6,848 bases of DNA from Paracoccaceae bacterium (lineage in GTDB: Bacteria; Pseudomonadota; Alphaproteobacteria; Rhodobacterales; Rhodobacteraceae). A model generated the notes under the pieces. The model was not told the origin of the DNA and did no database searches. It saw only the letters and a program-made list of their open reading frames with translations. Numbering within the stretch: position 1 is the first letter of the stretch; every line of letters begins with the position of its first letter. The DNA is taken from contig JAAEZW010000094.1 in the NCBI GenBank assembly GCA_018222665.1, forward strand, positions 1 through 6,848, in the 5' to 3' direction. This document shows positions 5,251 through 6,848 of the stretch, piece after piece. The position numbers and the translations under genes were made by a program.

Positions 5251-6146
5251 TCCTGTTCCTAATTCTTATCGCGATTTTGGCGGCCCCTTTCATTATTGAG
5301 TGGCGTCGGTTTCCCATGGATGCACAGGCACGTGCAGATGCACCTGGGGAATTTGCACCGCTGTCCAACGGAATAACACACTATCAATTTCACGGACCTG
5401 ACGATGGACCATTGGTTGTTTGCGTGCATGGGCTGACTACGCCCTCCTTCGTCTATGAAGGATTGGCCAAACGTTTGGTGGAAAGTGGGTATCGCGTTTT
5501 GGTGTATGATCACTATGGGCGCGGATATTCGGATCGCCCCAAGGGCGATCAAGATCGTGCGTTTTTCGTGTCCCAATTAGAAGAGTTGTTGGAACATCTA
5601 AACATCGACACACCCTTTGATTTGGTGGGGTATTCTATGGGGGGATGGGTAGTCACCGCCTATGCCGCGATCCATCCCAAAATGATTAAACGATTATTTT
5701 TGCTTGCCCCTGCGGGTATGGGGCATGAATTGGGGTGGACCGCCAAATTGGTGCGCGATGTGCCCATCATCGGGGATTGGGTGTTTATGGCCACATATGC
5801 CAACCAGCATCGCCGCGGTTGTGAGGTTGAACGCGCCTTGGACACCACGGTTCCCTTTGTCGTGGATCGCCAACAAAAGGAGTTGCAGTATCGTGGCTTT
5901 ATCCCATCTGTCTTGGCATCCCTGCGTGGGGCATTGGCAAACGATACGAAAGCGGATCATCAACGCATTGCCTATCACGATTTGGATGTACATGCGATTT
6001 GGGGCGCTGATGATGTTGTCATACCTCTCTTTGCCAAAGATCAGCTAGAGGTTTGGAACCCCAAAGTGCGCCATCACGTGATTGAGGGGGCAGGCCACGG
6101 TGTGACCTATACTCATACGGAAGCCATGATGGCGGCCTTTGACTAG
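5247..6146 (+). CDS. Alpha/beta hydrolase with N-terminal membrane anchor
   Basis: The 299-residue protein begins with a strongly hydrophobic segment (residues 1-17, MILFLILIAILAAPFII) followed by EWRR, which looks like an uncleaved N-terminal membrane anchor rather than a cleaved signal peptide. The rest is a canonical alpha/beta hydrolase: HG oxyanion motif at 61-62 (VCVHGLT), YDHYGRGYSDRP (87-98), nucleophile S130 in GYSMGG (128-133), acid D255 or D256 in IWGADDVVIP, and H284 in GAGHG. A cap domain of about 160-230 separates the core strands. The substrate cannot be told; such proteins act as esterases, lipases, C-C hydrolases or lactonases. The start at 5247 overlaps the stop of the cyclodeaminase-family gene, so the two are probably made together. 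The TAG stop (6144-6146) lies within CTAG shared with the convergent MFS gene. Confidence 0.88.
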   Translation: MILFLILIAILAAPFIIEWRRFPMDAQARADAPGEFAPLSNGITHYQFHGPDDGPLVVCVHGLTTPSFVYEGLAKRLVESGYRVLVYDHYGRGYSDRPKGDQDRAFFVSQLEELLEHLNIDTPFDLVGYSMGGWVVTAYAAIHPKMIKRLFLLAPAGMGHELGWTAKLVRDVPIIGDWVFMATYANQHRRGCEVERALDTTVPFVVDRQQKELQYRGFIPSVLASLRGALANDTKADHQRIAYHDLDVHAIWGADDVVIPLFAKDQLEVWNPKVRHHVIEGAGHGVTYTHTEAMMAAFD

Positions 6147-6848
6147 ACGGGCTGTGCGGTGCCCTTTTCGTTGACGGGCAGGTGGATGAGAGCGCTGAAT
6201 GTGCCGACGCCAACGCCAACCCACCATACCATTGTGTAATCGCCATACACATCATACATTTTGCCGCCCAACCAGACGCCTGCAAAGCTACCCAATTGGT
6301 GGGAAAAGAAGACGATCCCATAAAGCGTTCCCATATACCGCAATCCATAAATATGCGCGATCAGACCGCTGGTCAGGGGAACAGTCGCCAACCAAAGCGA
6401 TCCCATGGCCGCAGAAAAGATAAGGACCGTTGTTGGTGTCATCGGCGCCATGATGAACCATGCGGCGATTACCGTGCGACCCGTATAAATCGCGCTAAGC
6501 AGATATTTTTTGGTATAGCGTTTTCCCAGATACCCCGCCAGCAATGTACCAAGGATGTTGGTGAATCCAATCAGTGAAATCGCCACCGCGCCGAGCGCAG
6601 ATGTGGTGGTGATCCCCATGGAATGAAGCGCCCCGCCTGGCATAATCGGTCCGCATAATTCGGTAACAAAAGCGGGGAAGTGCGCGGTGAGAAAGGCCAA
6701 TTGATATCCGCAACTAAAGAACCCAAGGAATATCATGGTATAGCTGGGATCCTTTAGCGCCTTGATCAGGATTTCGCCCATGCTTTCTTCCAATTCATGG
6801 CGGGTTGCGGCTTTGGGGCTTTTCATCATGGGCAGGGACAGCAATGTG
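6143..6848 (-). CDS. MFS transporter, C-terminal half (partial, N-terminus beyond the window)
   Basis: The frame is open from the right edge to TAG (6143-6145) and gives about 235 residues. It starts in the hydrophilic central loop (rich in K, R and E: KSPKAATRHELEESMGE) and then shows about six hydrophobic helices, as expected for helices 7-12 of a 12-helix major facilitator. Recognisable patterns are FFSCGYQLAFLTAHFPAFV in helix 7, GTLLAGYLGKRYTKK at the helix 8-9 turn, and a helix 10-11 region GLRYMGTLYGIVFFSHQLG followed by GVWLGGKMYD. The last of these resembles monocarboxylate / oxalate-formate-type MFS carriers. The leftmost codon in the window is not a start (TTG, with an open frame beyond), so the true N-terminus lies outside. 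Substrate unknown. It converges on and overlaps the alpha/beta hydrolase by 4 bp. Confidence 0.88.
   Translation of the reverse strand, partial: TLLSLPMMKSPKAATRHELEESMGEILIKALKDPSYTMIFLGFFSCGYQLAFLTAHFPAFVTELCGPIMPGGALHSMGITTTSALGAVAISLIGFTNILGTLLAGYLGKRYTKKYLLSAIYTGRTVIAAWFIMAPMTPTTVLIFSAAMGSLWLATVPLTSGLIAHIYGLRYMGTLYGIVFFSHQLGSFAGVWLGGKMYDVYGDYTMVWWVGVGVGTFSALIHLPVNEKGTAQPV

Noticed and set aside
5694..6048. Open frames in other frames and on the minus strand within the alpha/beta hydrolase
   Set aside because: The annotated frame has the complete catalytic triad in order; the alternatives lack any recognisable motif.

Overview
The window reads as chromosomal DNA of an alphaproteobacterium, most likely a marine Rhodobacterales (Roseobacter-type). 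The evidence is the gene set: a glutathione-dependent formaldehyde oxidation pair, an MbfA-type ferritin/VIT1 protein preceded by an Irr-type iron control element, and a relic of a soluble transhydrogenase. Base composition is fairly balanced, which fits the lower-GC members of that order. No phage, insertion sequence, CRISPR array, tRNA or rRNA was seen.

Layout from left to right. (1) The last 50 codons of a class III alcohol dehydrogenase / S-(hydroxymethyl)glutathione dehydrogenase end at 155 and are followed by a hairpin with a T-run at 165-196. (2) A TetR-family regulator on the minus strand (188-811) ends inside that hairpin. It is divergent from mbfA (922-1884), a membrane-bound ferritin-like iron protein. 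The 110 bp between them hold a near-perfect iron control element next to the mbfA start and a separate imperfect dyad nearer tetR. (3) An AEC-family permease (1925-2860) follows mbfA closely. (4) S-formylglutathione hydrolase (2990-3829) is the partner enzyme of the dehydrogenase at the left edge, so the two steps of formaldehyde detoxification flank the regulator/iron/permease block. (5) 3830-4332 has no intact gene. It holds a decayed, frameshifted and internally deleted sthA (soluble NAD(P)+ transhydrogenase). (6) An ornithine cyclodeaminase / mu-crystallin family enzyme (4333-5250) overlaps by ATGA with an N-terminally anchored alpha/beta hydrolase (5247-6146), a translationally coupled pair. 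(7) An MFS transporter on the minus strand (6143 to beyond 6848) converges on the hydrolase, and both genes stop inside the same CTAG tetranucleotide.

Functional reading. The outer genes handle formaldehyde through glutathione adducts, giving formate. mbfA is probably an iron exporter/detoxifier that Irr represses under iron limitation. The cyclodeaminase-family enzyme lacks the usual arginine and aspartate signatures of true ornithine cyclodeaminase and looks more like a cyclic ketimine (pyrroline-2-carboxylate type) reductase. The clearest items worth a second look are the ICE at mbfA, the sthA relic with short-repeat deletions, the atypical cyclodeaminase and the shared CTAG stop. I see no convincing new multi-gene system here.
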